DNA of 24,122 nucleotides, from assembly GCA_024277485.1 (NCBI GenBank), contig JAJRVA010000213.1, positions 1-24,122 on the forward strand, in the 5' to 3' direction. Positions 1-7,662 of this stretch are shown here, in pieces. A program made the translations under genes and the position numbers. The stretch's first letter is position 1, and every line of letters begins with the position of its first letter. A model generated the notes under the pieces. That model was not told where the DNA came from. It did not search any database and was given only the letters and a program-made list of their open reading frames with translations. This DNA is from Deltaproteobacteria bacterium. Lineage in GTDB: Bacteria > Desulfobacterota > Desulfobulbia > Desulfobulbales > Desulfobulbaceae.

Positions 1-1
1 A

Positions 2-91
2 AACAACAAGGAAGCAAAGGTCAATTGGCAGTTTACCACGGATAATGCCCGGATAAAATTATCCCGCCTCTATCCGACACTCGATAGTTGA
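2..91 (+). CDS. IS630-type transposase, C-terminal fragment (runs off window edge)
   Basis: The frame open from the left edge to the TGA at 89-91 encodes about 29 residues containing VNWQFTTDNARIKLSRLYP. This resembles the very C-terminal tail of IS630-family (DDE) transposases, which commonly end in a WQFTT...ARIKL..LYP motif. Only the tail is visible, so the state of the rest cannot be judged. The end of the element should lie shortly downstream, but I could not identify its terminal repeat with certainty. The family call is from memory of the motif, not from a search. Confidence 0.5.
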   Translation, partial: NNKEAKVNWQFTTDNARIKLSRLYPTLDS

Positions 92-180
92 CATGACACT
101 AGTGGTTTACATCATACCTGTTTTTTCCTTAAGAAATATTATTGTTGCACTGTGTTGTATCGCTGTAACAGTTGGTTGTA

Positions 181-198
181 TTCTCCTTCTCAGGAGAA
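181..198. repeat. small inverted repeat
   Basis: TTCTCC and GGAGAA form a perfect 6-bp stem around a 6-nt loop in the non-coding stretch between the transposase tail and the first gene. There is no T-run, so a terminator role is not supported. It may be part of the mobile-element debris. Confidence 0.25.
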
Positions 199-218
199 AT
201 TAAAGAGAAGAGTGAAAA

Positions 219-330
219 GGGGACAGATTTATTTAATTGCGTCAAGAGAATAAAAGAGCCTGGTAGCCCTGCTTGAGCGAAGCGAAAGCAGAGAGAGTTC
301 CGGGGACATGATACTGGAGTTCCGGGGACA
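219..330. repeat. REP/GGGGACA-type repeat block
   Basis: The block starts with GGGGACAGATTTATTTAA (219-236), a motif I associate with short repeats near IS200/REP-associated tyrosine transposases in delta-proteobacteria (memory, not a search). It continues with a hairpin, CTGCTT/AAGCAG (269-291, 11-nt loop), and ends with two direct copies of GAGTTCCGGGGACA at 295-308 and 317-330, spaced by 22 bp. No transposase for this element is present, so it looks like a non-autonomous remnant. The start codon of the following open frame lies inside the repeat. Confidence 0.5.
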
Positions 331-604
331 GTATATAGAACTTTTAACGGTAAGTGACGGTATTGCGGAAATTACCCTTGAGAGTGGCGGCGCGCCTGTT
401 GCCAATATGCCGATCTATGTGTTCAGCGCCGCCGGAAGCTATCTTGGCCTGACCAGAACAACTGATGCAGCAGGCCAGGTCCGGTTCAGGCTTCCTGAAG
501 GCAGTTATAAATTCAGGGCCGATTATCAAAACAGTTGGACTGCACATGTTTGGTTGCGCATTGACAGCGGCCAAAGTCAGGTGGTACAATTTCCCTATGC
601 ATAG
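308..604 (+). pseudogene. 3' remnant of a surface protein with an Ig/carboxypeptidase-regulatory-like domain
   Basis: The 98-residue frame has a beta-sandwich-like pattern (GGAPVANMPIYVFSAAGSYLG, then TTDAAGQVRFRLPEGSYKFRADY). This is typical of the repeated carboxypeptidase-regulatory-like or Ig-like modules of large secreted proteins. There is no signal peptide. The first codons (ATG at 308) and codons about 4-8 lie in the GTTCCGGGGACA repeat, so the apparent start was created by the repeat and the original 5' part is missing. The TAG stop overlaps the start of the next gene (597) by 8 nt. It may still be transcribed and coupled to the operon, but an intact function is unlikely. The alternative is a short cytosolic single-domain protein. 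Confidence 0.5.
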
Positions 605-1436
605 ACGGAAATTCAGTTCTACGGTCATATTCCTGCTCTGTTTTTTCTGCACCGGTAATCTGCAGGCCTCAACCCCGTCCCCAATGGTTGTCGGCATGCA
701 AAACAGTGTGCGTGCGCTTGACAGCGCCTGGAACATGGCATTACGCGATCTCCAGCAGAAAAAACGTGATGGTGTCCTGCAGGATACCGAGAAGAAGGAC
801 TATGCCAAATTCATCACCTTTCTCAGTACGAAAATAGGCGAATACTGTTCCACCCTTCGCAGGCAAGGAGGAGAACAGGCTGTGGCCGACCTGCCCTGCC
901 CCGACGAATCCGCCATGACCTCAGGAGAGGAGATTTCCTTTTCCCCCACCAGGGCCGACCAGGTCGCGGAGCTGGACAAGTCACTGGCTCAGGCCCTGGG
1001 GGAATTCGATGAACAAATCCTGCAAGAGGAACAGAAAATCGCCTCCCGTCGACCCGCAGAGCGGGAGTCCGGCAACGGCGGTTACGGCGGGGGCGGAATG
1101 TCCGGGTCCGGCGGACAGCCCGGCACAAACGGCACGGGCGGCGGCGCAGGCAGGCAGGAAACTGCCGGAACCGGTGGCCAGCCAGGAAACAAGAGTTCCG
1201 CTTCTTCAACATCAGGAACCGGGAAGACCGCCCAGACATCAGCTGGAGGTGCGGGAGCAGGCAGCGGCCAGGCGGGTGGTACGCGGCAGCAGGGTGGCGG
1301 CAGGCAGGAAATTGAATCCGGCTACGATGACATCGTTGCACGGCAGCTTCGGGAGGCTGCCGAAAAGGAAACAGATCCTGAGCTGAAGAAAAAACTCTGG
1401 GAAGAGTACCGGAAGTACAAGGAGGGTACCGGGTAA
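597..1436 (+). CDS. secreted Gly-rich protein, first gene of the motor-like operon
   Basis: I place the start at ATG 597 (279 aa), because this gives a classic signal peptide: MHRRK, a hydrophobic core STVIFLLCFF, and probable cleavage after QA near residue 24. An upstream start at 465 would bury the signal peptide. Residues about 25-150 are predicted mostly helical (for example SAWNMALRDLQQKKRDGVL). Residues about 155-255 are a low-complexity Gly/Ser/Thr/Gln linker. The last about 35 residues form a charged helix (DDIVARQLREAAEKETDP, then EEYRKYKEG). The stop codon directly abuts the ATG of the lipoprotein gene. I do not recognise the family. The build, exported globular part plus long flexible linker plus terminal helix, suggests an envelope tether or a ligand for a neighbouring component; that role is inference. 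Confidence 0.75.
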   Translation: MHRRKFSSTVIFLLCFFCTGNLQASTPSPMVVGMQNSVRALDSAWNMALRDLQQKKRDGVLQDTEKKDYAKFITFLSTKIGEYCSTLRRQGGEQAVADLPCPDESAMTSGEEISFSPTRADQVAELDKSLAQALGEFDEQILQEEQKIASRRPAERESGNGGYGGGGMSGSGGQPGTNGTGGGAGRQETAGTGGQPGNKSSASSTSGTGKTAQTSAGGAGAGSGQAGGTRQQGGGRQEIESGYDDIVARQLREAAEKETDPELKKKLWEEYRKYKEGTG

Positions 1437-2705
1437 ATGAAAAACCTGTTTCCTCTTTCTCCCCCAAAAAACTGTTTTGTGCTGTTTACGCTTCTGGCAT
1501 TTTTTGTCCTGTTGAGTTCCTGCGGTCCATCTGTGCCGGGAAGACAAGTTCAGGAACAGGTTGCACCGCTCATGGCCCAGCGGGAACTTTCTGAGAACGA
1601 ACTCCTCAATGTGTCCATCAGGGTGTTTGACCCCGGGAAACTGCCTGCCGATGCAAAGCAGCGCCGGGGCCTTTCCCCGGAAATCCGGGAAGCGGAAGCA
1701 CGTTTTGCCCCTGTCCATCTCAAGTATACACTGCAGCGCTCAGGCTACTGGGGCGCTGTTCGCGTCGTTCCCAATGATGACAACGGATCCGAGGTCCTGG
1801 TAACAGGCAGAATTGAATACTCGGACGGGGAAAGCGCGGCCCTCACTGTTGAAGCTGTGGACAGCCGCAACATCCTCTGGTTCAAAAAAACCTATGCCGA
1901 AACAACCAGGCCCATGGACCGAAACGGAACTGAACCCGAGAAAAAAGATCTCTTCCAGGACCTGTTTAACACCATTGCCAATGATCTCGTCGTTTACCGA
2001 AACCGGCTGCAGCCGAGGGAACTGGACGAAATACGGCGTATCGCCGAACTGCGTTACGGCGCCGAGATGGCGCCGGATGTCTTCGGACAGTACCTGGCCC
2101 GAGATAAATACGGCCGCATCCACCTGGTCCATCTGCCTGCTGATGACGACCCCATGCTGGCCAGGGTCAGAAAAATAAAAACCAGGGATGATATGCTGAT
2201 TGATGCCATTAACGGGTACTACGAAGCATATTACCGTGACCTGTGGGAACCGTATACCAACTGGAGAAAGTTCCGGACCGAAGAGGTTATCGCACTGCGG
2301 GAACTTGAGCGCGAGGCACTGGCCCAGCAGGTTTTAGGTGTGGCCGCGATTGTCGGCGCGATCGCCATAAGTGCGGCTGCAGACGTTGACACCCGGGCCG
2401 CCACCTCAACCCTGCAGGATGTCATGTTAGCCGGTGGCGCCTACGCTATATACAGCGGTATGCAGAAAGGCGAAGAGAGCAGAATAAACAGGGAGGCCAT
2501 TGAAGAGCTTGGCGTATCCTTTTCCAGCGAGGCGGAACCGCTGGTCATTGAAGTGGAAGGAGAAACCATCCGCTTGACCGGTTCTGCCGAACAGCAGTAT
2601 GCCCGGTGGCGCAAATTGTTAAAAGAACTGTATGCCAGGGAAACAGGCCTGCTCAACTCGCCTGTGCAGCCTGCGGAACAGCTTGCTGTACCTGCCATCC
2701 CCTGA
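1437..2705 (+). CDS. envelope lipoprotein of the motor-like operon
   Basis: The product is 422 aa with an N-terminal hydrophobic segment and a lipobox LSSC with Cys29 as the lipidated residue, followed by Gly. It lacks Asp at +2, so sorting to the outer membrane is expected under the E. coli rule. Residues about 30-190 contain alternating strands (for example GSEVLVTGRIEYSDGESAALTVEAVD) resembling OM-lipoprotein sensor-like folds. Residues about 285-340 hold two Gly/Ala-rich hydrophobic stretches (QQVLGVAAIVGAIAISAAA and DVMLAGGAYAIYSGM) that could contact membrane or a partner. The C-terminus is helical. ATG 1437 follows the previous stop with no gap; AAGGAGG inside that gene is the likely ribosome site. 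The family is not recognised. In context it would be the outer-membrane component of the apparatus (inference). Confidence 0.75.
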   Translation: MKNLFPLSPPKNCFVLFTLLAFFVLLSSCGPSVPGRQVQEQVAPLMAQRELSENELLNVSIRVFDPGKLPADAKQRRGLSPEIREAEARFAPVHLKYTLQRSGYWGAVRVVPNDDNGSEVLVTGRIEYSDGESAALTVEAVDSRNILWFKKTYAETTRPMDRNGTEPEKKDLFQDLFNTIANDLVVYRNRLQPRELDEIRRIAELRYGAEMAPDVFGQYLARDKYGRIHLVHLPADDDPMLARVRKIKTRDDMLIDAINGYYEAYYRDLWEPYTNWRKFRTEEVIALRELEREALAQQVLGVAAIVGAIAISAAADVDTRAATSTLQDVMLAGGAYAIYSGMQKGEESRINREAIEELGVSFSSEAEPLVIEVEGETIRLTGSAEQQYARWRKLLKELYARETGLLNSPVQPAEQLAVPAIP

Positions 2706-2710
2706 TCTCA

Positions 2711-4195
2711 ATGACGCAACAGGAAAAAAAAACGCACAAGCCCGACCCGCACAGGCCCATACTCACTCCACCCCGGGAAAAAATACCGCACCGGAAAACA
2801 AGCCCGCTCGTGGTGATTTCTCTCGCCGGTGGTTTTCTTGCCCTCCTTCTCCTTGGAGTCATTGTCCTCTGGCTGTTGCCGGCAAATATCAACCGGGCGC
2901 CACGTATTCCCCCGCCTGCACCGCAAACCACGCAGCCTCCCAGGACGCCCGTAACCGCCCAGCTTGAATCAAGCCGCCAGGAAGCTGAACGTCTGTTAGG
3001 TGAATGGCTGGGACGCCAGGCTGTTGCCGAATCGGAGAACATCCCTGCCTGGGGCGGGCAGGAATATACTGACATCCTTCAAACCGTGACCCAGGCTGAT
3101 CAACTGTTCAGGGATGCCCGGTTTAATGACGCACAGCAGACCTACAGAAAGGCCATCAATGATTTTGAAGCCCTGCTTGCCCAAAAAGGTGAACGGCTCA
3201 AGGAAGCGCTTCGTCAAGGACAGCAAGCCCTTGAGCAACAGGAGCCGACTGCGGCTGTCCAGGCCTTTGAACTGGCCCTGGCGATTGATCCGGACCATGC
3301 AAAGGCACGGCACGGCGCCGCACGGGCCGCCGGCCTGGAACAGGTCCTCATGTTGTACAGCAAGGCCCTCAGGCAGGAGGAGGAAAAAAAGTTTGCGCAG
3401 GCCCGGCAGCTCCTGGAGGAGGCAGTCGCACTGGATCCTGAATTCACCCCGGCTGCCGACAGGCTTGCACAGGTGCAGAGAAGGCTGGAGGAAATCCACT
3501 TTCAGGATGCCATGAGCCGCGCCCTGACCGCACTTGACAGGGACGACCTGGCAGTAGCGGAGAAGGCCCTGTCGGAAGCCATCCGGACCAGGCCGGATGC
3601 CCCTGCCGCAAAAGCCGCGAGCCTGCGCCTGGAAGAAAGGGAAAAAAGCGCAAAATTAAAAAAACTGCGTACCAGGGCAGACAGACATGTCAACGCGGAA
3701 CAGTGGGCAGAAGCCATAAATGTCTATACGGAGGCGCTGAAAATTGATCCGCAGGCCGGATTTGCAGTTACCGGCCTGGGAGAGGCAAAAAAACGACAGC
3801 AGCTCGACCAGGCAATCAGAACCATTCTCGCAAAACCTGCAAGGCTGCAGGACGAAGGCCCTTTGAGTGACGCCCAGAAACTCCTTGAACGGGCTGAAAC
3901 CGTGACCGCGCCCGGCCCGGTTCTCCGGGAGCAGGTCAGCAGGCTTGACAAACTGATTGCCGCAGCCGCAACTCCGGTGGAGGTAACCCTGCGTTCCGAC
4001 AATGCCACGGTCGTTGAAATCTATCATGTCGGGAGGTTTGCCCCGTTCCTTGAAAAACGACTGACCTTGCGGCCGGGCACATACACAGTTGTCGGCAAAC
4101 GTCCCGGATATAAGGACGTCCGCATGACCATCCAGATTGATGCGGGCAGGAACATGCCTGTTTTTGTCTTTATCCGCAGTGAGGAACCGATTTGA
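2711..4195 (+). CDS. single-pass inner-membrane protein with TPR repeats and C-terminal PEGA-like domain
   Basis: The chosen start, ATG 2711, gives 494 aa: a basic, proline-rich cytoplasmic tail (1-31), one membrane segment (about 32-56, VVISLAGGFLALLLLGVIVLWLL), a Pro-rich linker, and a long helical region (about 85-410). That region carries TPR-like units such as AVQAFELALAIDPDHAKARHG and EAINVYTEALKIDPQAG. The end (about 422-494) is a PEGA-like beta domain with LRPGTYTVVGKRPGYKDVRM. TPR and PEGA domains are protein- and glycan-interaction modules of the periplasmic face. The open frame extends upstream to 2606 inside the previous gene, but that start lacks sense for a membrane protein; there is no clear Shine-Dalgarno site for 2711. 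The stop overlaps the next start by 4 nt. It probably acts as a periplasmic scaffold of the complex (inference). Confidence 0.8.
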   Translation: MTQQEKKTHKPDPHRPILTPPREKIPHRKTSPLVVISLAGGFLALLLLGVIVLWLLPANINRAPRIPPPAPQTTQPPRTPVTAQLESSRQEAERLLGEWLGRQAVAESENIPAWGGQEYTDILQTVTQADQLFRDARFNDAQQTYRKAINDFEALLAQKGERLKEALRQGQQALEQQEPTAAVQAFELALAIDPDHAKARHGAARAAGLEQVLMLYSKALRQEEEKKFAQARQLLEEAVALDPEFTPAADRLAQVQRRLEEIHFQDAMSRALTALDRDDLAVAEKALSEAIRTRPDAPAAKAASLRLEEREKSAKLKKLRTRADRHVNAEQWAEAINVYTEALKIDPQAGFAVTGLGEAKKRQQLDQAIRTILAKPARLQDEGPLSDAQKLLERAETVTAPGPVLREQVSRLDKLIAAAATPVEVTLRSDNATVVEIYHVGRFAPFLEKRLTLRPGTYTVVGKRPGYKDVRMTIQIDAGRNMPVFVFIRSEEPI

Positions 4196-6594
4196 GCCGC
4201 CTGATTGAGATATTTGACCGCCGAGGCAGCCGCATGCTGTCCGACAATGACCTGCCTCTCACGGCAGGCGGCTCCCCGGATGCACACATTTTCCTGGGTT
4301 CCAGCCGGGAAACAGAGGGATACATCGGCGATTCCCATGGTCACCTTTTTTTCCAGCCTGCCGGTGTTTTACCGGTATATCATAACGATCAGCACATCAC
4401 CGACTCGGTATGGATCAAGTCCGGCGATACCACCAGGATCGGTCGGCATCTCATTCACTATGAAATATCCGGAGACCGGGTCGGGATAAAAGTATCATCA
4501 ACTGCGGAGAAAACCACGCTGGTCCCGCCTGAAACACCACATCCGGAGACACTGACACCACAAAAAGAACTCCCCAGGACCGGTGCGGCAGAGGAAGGGA
4601 AAAAACACCGTTTCCGCTCAAAGCTGGCGCAGCTTGCCGGAGCAGTCTTTGTCATCCTGCTTGTTGCGGCTGTTTTTGTCCTTGCCGCCAAGCCACTTGA
4701 AATCAGCATCACTCCGGAACCTGACGCCTTGTCCATTACCGGATTCCCGCCGGTCGTCAAACTCGGGCACCGTTACCTGGGCCTGAAAGGAGAGTATGTG
4801 CTTCAGGCCGAGAAAAAAGGATACCGCCCACTGGAAATCCCCGTAACCATCTCCCCCGATCAGGCTGCAAACACTTTTTCCTTTACTCTTGAAAAACTGC
4901 CCGGCATTGTGAGTTTCTTTACCAGGCCGGTTGAAGAAGCCGAGGTGTTTGTCAACAATGTATCGGTCGGCATGACCCCCCTGGAAAAAATAGAAATACC
5001 GGCAGGCGAACAGACCGTCCGGGTTGTCAATGAACGGTACCAGACGGTTGAACAGGTCATTGCCGTCAAGGGACTGGGACAGAAACAGCGATTTGAATTT
5101 GTCCTGTCTCCAGCCTGGTCAACGGTTGAGTTCACCTCCGAGCCTCCGGGGGCAGAGGTGGTCATAAACAGCCGGGTCCGGGGCACGACCCCCCTTGTGC
5201 TGGATGTCCTTGAGGGAACATACTCTCTCATCTTTCAAAAAGACGACCACTCTCCCATGGCCATGGATCTCACCGTTCCCGCCGGGGAGGAGCTCTCGGC
5301 GACCGCCGTCCTGACACCGGCGCCGGCTACCCTGGACCTCCGGAGCAGTCCGCCGGGCGCGACCGTGATGGCCGACGCTCTCTTCAGGGGACAGACTCCG
5401 CTCACGCTGACGCTCAGTTCCGGTGTTGAGCATACCCTTGAACTGAGCCTGCCCGGCTTTGAAAACCTGCGCCGGAAGATGACCTTTGCGCCGGGTGAAA
5501 ACATGACCCTGCGCCTGGAAATGAAGCCGGAATACGGCATAATTTTTCTGACAACAGTTCCCCCGGATGCAGAGCTTTTTGTTGACGGTAATCCACACGG
5601 CAAGTCAACCGGCAGGCTGAAGCTTTCCGTCCGGGAGCACAAACTGGAGGTCCGGGCCAAAGGGTACAAAACAGTGACCCGGACAGTCACACCGAACAGG
5701 GAATACGGCAGGCAGGTTGAAATCCAGCTGGAACCTGAAAAGGCGGCGGTTGCCCTGCCCGCCGAACCTGCCGAACAGCAGTTACCGGGCGATTTGGACA
5801 TGATCCAGGTACGGCCGGCATCATTTGAAATGGGCACCTCCCGCAGAGAACCCGGCCGCAGGTCCAATGAACGGTTGCGCCGGGTCAGGATTACCCGCCC
5901 ATATTATATCTCAACCCGGGAAGTCACCAATGCCGAGTTCCGGCGCTTCAAACCGGGCCATTCTTCAGGCACCGTGGCCGGATTCAGCCTGGACGGTGAA
6001 AAACAGCCCGCAGTCAACGTCAGCTGGGAAGACGCAGTCCGTTACCTGAACTGGCTGAGCAAACGGGACGGGCTTGAACCATTCTACCAGGAAGAAAACG
6101 GAAAATTCGTTCCTGCCAGGCCCCTGACCACGGGTTACCGTCTGCCCTTTGAATCGGAATGGGCCTATGTGGCCCGCTATATGGGAAACTCCCGGCCGGC
6201 CAGGTACCCATGGTCCGGATCCTACCCCCCGCCCGCTTTAAGCGGCAACTTTGCCGATGAATCAGCCAGGGGTATCCTGGCCACGGTTATACGGGGCTAC
6301 AACGACTCTTTTCCCGTAACTGCCCCGGTGGCCGGTTTTCCCAAAAACCAGGCCGGTTTTTTTGATATCGGCGGCAATGTGTCTGAATGGTGCCATGATT
6401 TTTACACCCCCTCTATCACTTTTTCCGGCAAGACAGCGGATGATCCGATGGGCCCGGACTCGGGTGCGCACCATGTGGTCAGGGGATCAAGCTGGCGGGA
6501 CGGCTCCGTTACAGAGCTCCGCCTCACCTATCGCTCGTACGGCAACCGGGCCCAGGATGACATCGGTTTTCGCGTTGCACGGTTTGTTCGATGA
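4192..6594 (+). CDS. FHA-like / TM / multi-PEGA / SUMF1(FGE-like) membrane protein
   Basis: 800 aa. The TTG start at 4192 is supported by GAGGAA 5 nt upstream and a 4-nt overlap with the preceding gene. Residues 1-110 look like a degenerate FHA fold (near its end, WIKSGDTTRIGRHLIHYEI). A membrane segment follows at about 147-168. At least four PEGA repeats begin near 237, 309, 378 and 448 (hallmarks such as SEPPGAEVVINSRVRGTTPL), with a weaker one near 170. Residues about 536-800 are a SUMF1/formylglycine-enzyme-type domain (FEMGTS, STREVTNAEFRRF, YRLPFESEWAYVAR, GGNVSEWCHDF, GFRVAR). The two copper-binding cysteines of true FGEs are absent: the matching region reads VVRGSSWRDGSVTELRL. Formylglycine formation is therefore unlikely and the domain is probably structural or binding. 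The expected layout is FHA-like in the cytoplasm, the rest periplasmic. Confidence 0.85.
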   Translation: MSRLIEIFDRRGSRMLSDNDLPLTAGGSPDAHIFLGSSRETEGYIGDSHGHLFFQPAGVLPVYHNDQHITDSVWIKSGDTTRIGRHLIHYEISGDRVGIKVSSTAEKTTLVPPETPHPETLTPQKELPRTGAAEEGKKHRFRSKLAQLAGAVFVILLVAAVFVLAAKPLEISITPEPDALSITGFPPVVKLGHRYLGLKGEYVLQAEKKGYRPLEIPVTISPDQAANTFSFTLEKLPGIVSFFTRPVEEAEVFVNNVSVGMTPLEKIEIPAGEQTVRVVNERYQTVEQVIAVKGLGQKQRFEFVLSPAWSTVEFTSEPPGAEVVINSRVRGTTPLVLDVLEGTYSLIFQKDDHSPMAMDLTVPAGEELSATAVLTPAPATLDLRSSPPGATVMADALFRGQTPLTLTLSSGVEHTLELSLPGFENLRRKMTFAPGENMTLRLEMKPEYGIIFLTTVPPDAELFVDGNPHGKSTGRLKLSVREHKLEVRAKGYKTVTRTVTPNREYGRQVEIQLEPEKAAVALPAEPAEQQLPGDLDMIQVRPASFEMGTSRREPGRRSNERLRRVRITRPYYISTREVTNAEFRRFKPGHSSGTVAGFSLDGEKQPAVNVSWEDAVRYLNWLSKRDGLEPFYQEENGKFVPARPLTTGYRLPFESEWAYVARYMGNSRPARYPWSGSYPPPALSGNFADESARGILATVIRGYNDSFPVTAPVAGFPKNQAGFFDIGGNVSEWCHDFYTPSITFSGKTADDPMGPDSGAHHVVRGSSWRDGSVTELRLTYRSYGNRAQDDIGFRVARFVR

Positions 6595-6830
6595 AAATTT
6601 TTGTTTATATTTCCCTTTTCCTTTTTTTCAGCGCAACAGCTGTCCCTGCCCGGGAACTGGCAGACAGGGAGGTAGACCGGGCAACGAAAAAAAAACAGAA
6701 CGTTACCGAACCGGCCCTGCAGAAAAAACCGCAACCGCCGGTGCGTAAAGGAGAACCCTGGCCCCGGACGTTTATCCCTTCGGAAAAAATAAATGCTGAC
6801 ACGGTCGTCTCTTTCCCGGCCGATATCTGA
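6591..6830 (+). CDS. small exported basic protein
   Basis: 79 aa, starting at an ATGA overlap with the previous gene. It has a clear signal peptide (MKIFVYISLFLFFSATAVPA) and a mature part of about 59 residues rich in Lys, Arg and Pro (KKPQPPVRKGEPWPRTFIP). No cysteine pair or known domain is visible. Its fixed place between the PEGA/SUMF1 protein and the channel gene, with overlap on one side and 12 bp on the other, argues that it is translated as part of the operon. The family is unknown; it may be a periplasmic clamp or linker peptide. Confidence 0.65.
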   Translation: MKIFVYISLFLFFSATAVPARELADREVDRATKKKQNVTEPALQKKPQPPVRKGEPWPRTFIPSEKINADTVVSFPADI

Positions 6831-6842
6831 TGGAGGACCTTG

Positions 6843-7649
6843 ATGCCACGACAGCTTCCCGTTGAACTGATTTTCCAGATTTTTGCCCTGCTCATCTCTT
6901 TTATCCTCGTCCACGGCGCGTACATAACCGTTGTCCGGCCCCAGGCAGAGGCGTTCCTGCAGGTTGAACAGTCCCGCATGGCGGAAAACCCCCAGTACGT
7001 GCAGCAGCGAAACTTCCATGTTGTCATCAAGGACTATGAACAGGAGGCCTGCTTTATTCTCATGCTGTGGGCAGTGGCCATCCTGACCTACAAGGGTATC
7101 TCCGCCTGGCGACAACAGCTCCTGCTGGACGATGACCTGCTCAAGCTTCCCGCTGACCTGCCCATCGGACCGGAAGACACCCGGGAGCTGATACACCGGC
7201 TTGATGAACTGCCTCCAAAGAGCAGAACCTTCCTCCTGCCAAAGGCGCTGCGCACAGCCATTGGACGATTCGCGGCCACCAGGAATGTTCAGGATTCCGC
7301 CACGGCGGTGCGCGATGTCTGCGACTCGGAGGGCAACCGGCTGGAGTCGGAGCTGTCCATCATCCGGTATATTGCCTGGGCCATTCCCTCCATCGGCTTC
7401 ATCGGCACTGTCCGAGGTATCGGTTCCGCCCTGGCCCAGGCAAACAGGGCCGTTGAAGGAGACATCACCGGTGTGACCCAGAGCCTTGGGGTGGCCTTCA
7501 ACTCGACCTTTATCGCCCTGGTCATCTCCATAGTCCTCATGTTTTTTATCCACCAGCTCCAGCTCATGCAGGAACGGCTCGTTCTGGATACCGAATCCTG
7601 GTGCGATTCCAACCTGATCAGCCGCCTGCGAATCCGCCCTCTGCCGTAA
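6843..7649 (+). CDS. MotA/TolQ/ExbB-type proton channel subunit
   Basis: 268 aa from ATG 6843, preceded by GGAGG with 6-nt spacing (a TTG three bases upstream is a worse choice). Four membrane segments are visible at about 9-31, 68-87, 172-196 and 213-238. The third carries IPSIGFIGTVRGIGSAL, which matches the pore helix motif of TolQ/ExbB (P.LGLLGTV.GM), and the fourth carries LGVAFNSTFIALVISI, matching the A...T..GL..A motif. T189 and T222 sit where pore-lining Thr residues lie in the family. Such proteins form a pentamer around a dimeric B subunit and turn ion flow into rotation or force. The cytoplasmic region between segments 2 and 3 is about 80 residues, and there is no long ZorA-like tail. 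The next two genes supply candidate B subunits. Confidence 0.9.
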   Translation: MPRQLPVELIFQIFALLISFILVHGAYITVVRPQAEAFLQVEQSRMAENPQYVQQRNFHVVIKDYEQEACFILMLWAVAILTYKGISAWRQQLLLDDDLLKLPADLPIGPEDTRELIHRLDELPPKSRTFLLPKALRTAIGRFAATRNVQDSATAVRDVCDSEGNRLESELSIIRYIAWAIPSIGFIGTVRGIGSALAQANRAVEGDITGVTQSLGVAFNSTFIALVISIVLMFFIHQLQLMQERLVLDTESWCDSNLISRLRIRPLP

Positions 7650-7662
7650 GACGTCAGTTTCC

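Noticed and set aside
88..116. Promoter TTGACA ... ATCATA upstream of the operon
   Set aside because: The -35 is perfect but the -10 is poor, and it overlaps the end of the transposase remnant more than 480 bp from the first operon gene; not enough to list as a feature.
5797..6594. Functional formylglycine-generating enzyme
   Set aside because: The cysteine pair required for catalysis is missing from the equivalent region, and no sulfatase gene is in the window.
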